Assembly (NCBI GenBank): GCA_010356995.1
Contig: ML996690.1
Location: 1,334,217-1,398,216, forward strand
Origin: Trichodelitschia bisporula
Taxonomy: Eukaryota; Ascomycota; Dothideomycetes; Phaeotrichales; Phaeotrichaceae
DNA: 64,000 bases
Direction: 5' to 3'
The notes below the pieces were generated by a model. The model saw only the letters and a list, made by a program, of their open reading frames with translations. It did no database searches and had not been told where the DNA came from. The number at the start of each line of letters is the position of its first letter. The first letter of the stretch is position 1. A program made the position numbers and the translations under genes. Positions 63,210 through 64,000 of this stretch are shown one piece after another.

Positions 63210-64000
63210 CTAAATTGCCGTACCGCGCTCAAAACTGTCCCGAATATCGGCCGTGTACTTGTCGTAAAAGCGCTTGAGCTTCTCATTGAACACTTTGTTC
63301 TACAAACCGTTAGCAGCCGGCCTAGAAATCGGACTCGAAAAAGACCTACCTTCTGGTTGATGTACGTAACATCCTCATTATCATCCTGATCGCGCCTCCT
63401 CTCCCTCATCTTCTTCAACCTCACCTCCTCCGCCTTCTTAATATCCGCCACCAACCGATCAACCGCCTCCTTCTCCGGCTTACTCCCCATCGCATCCGCC
63501 CCCTCCGTCGAATAAAACGACCCATCCCGATCCACAGCCACCATCTCCCCATCAGATAACTCCACAATCTCCAGCCCACCAGACGCCGCAGCCCGCTGAA
63601 TTGCCTCCATCTTCCTCTTCTCATACCCCTCCACATCCGGCTTCAACCCCTTCATCTTCCGCTTATACACCTTCCGCGCATCCTGCGTGTAATCCTGAAA
63701 CGCAACATCCGCTTTATGCCGCGCCTTCTTCTCCACCCGCCGATCCCACCGCTCCGCCTCCTCGACCGTCCAGTCCCATGCCCGCTTGCGCTCAAAATCG
63801 CCTCCTTGGTCTGCGGTCTCTGCTTTGAGCAGTTTGTGCGCTGCGATCGCGTGTTTGCGCCCCAGGCTGGCGAGCGCGTTTGGGTCTGTGGCTGCGCGGG
63901 CGGCTTCTGCGGCGGCTTCTTTGAGATTCGAGGTCCGCGCGGCTTGTTGCCGGGCTTTGAGGGCGGCGAAGCGCGCGGCGCGTTCGCTGGCTTTGGTTGG
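63210..64000 (-). CDS. SYF2: SYF2 pre-mRNA splicing factor, 5' end outside the window
   Basis: The last exon is 63299-63210 and the preceding exon runs from 63350 past 64000. The 50-nt intron (GTAGGT..GCTAACGGTTTGTAG) is in phase 0. Visible protein is 246 aa without its start. It reads ERAARFAALKARQQAA, then DFERKRAWDWTVEEAERWDRRVEKK, FQDYTQDARKVYKRKMKGLKPD and VTYINQK, joining NKVFNEKLKRFYDKYTADIRDSFERGTA. This is the Syf2 domain nearly complete. Syf2 belongs to the Prp19-associated NTC complex, sitting near Prp17 and the U6 RNA. Only an N-terminal tail of a few tens of residues should be missing. Confidence 0.93.

Noticed and set aside
1-64000. Numerous long ORFs antisense to genes (for example opposite BUD13, ARG4, MFAP1, HOM2)
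   Set aside because: GC-rich codon positions create open antisense frames. They lack family features and collide with secure genes.
1-64000. Secondary-metabolite cluster, CRISPR array, rRNA or tRNA genes
   Set aside because: No PKS, NRPS or terpene genes and no spaced direct repeats of CRISPR type. By eye I could not support any cloverleaf or rRNA segment; a covariance-model scan would be needed to exclude tRNAs.

Overview
The window is nuclear DNA of a filamentous ascomycete (Pezizomycotina-type). The evidence is many single-copy eukaryotic housekeeping genes, very short spliceosomal introns (about 43-74 nt, GT..AG, with CTAAC/CTGAC-like branch sites close to the acceptor), fungal-type secreted proteins, a fungal NACHT (NLR-like) gene relic, and GC-rich third codon positions. 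The species cannot be named from this. Exon-intron structures were worked out by hand. Each was checked by frame arithmetic and by whether the spliced protein restores the known family sequence.

Layout. 0.2-8.4 kb holds a small unknown protein, an M35-type secreted metallopeptidase, cytosolic Trp-tRNA synthetase and two secreted proteins of unknown role. 8.9-13.3 kb is an RNA-processing block: SOF1 and BUD13 (divergent), then an MFAP1-type splicing factor. 13.3-18.3 kb is a gene-poor, repeat-rich accessory stretch with diverged repeats and fragments coding for membrane segments. It is followed by a large single-pass membrane protein with an internal duplication. 21.6-41 kb is a dense housekeeping block: ARG4, KIN17, RPC34, RPR2, RRB1, a DUF1826-like protein, a DNAJC17/Cwc23 J-protein, MAK11, PRO2, HOM2, USE1, ADE13 and YJU2. 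42-44 kb is a tandem array of three small Cys-rich genes, the middle copy lacking its ATG. 44.3-46 kb carries POP4 and SEC11. 46.6-51.0 kb holds a decayed NACHT/STAND gene and a 351-bp tandem duplication. 51.7-64 kb returns to housekeeping: PIS1, a hormone-sensitive-lipase-like hydrolase, TSR2, YIF1, UFE1, PPT2, CIA2, DRE2 and the 3' part of SYF2, which runs off the window.

How genes relate. Five or six proteins belong to the spliceosome (BUD13, MFAP1, Cwc23-like, YJU2, SYF2, perhaps KIN17). Four serve ribosome assembly (SOF1, RRB1, MAK11, TSR2). Two are RNase P/MRP subunits (RPR2, POP4). Two are partner ER SNAREs (USE1, UFE1). Two are cytosolic Fe-S assembly factors (DRE2, CIA2). Several genes are head-to-head with 140-390 bp between starts, implying shared promoters. 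The novel or fast-evolving content lies in three islands: 13.3-21 kb, 41-44 kb and 46.6-51 kb.
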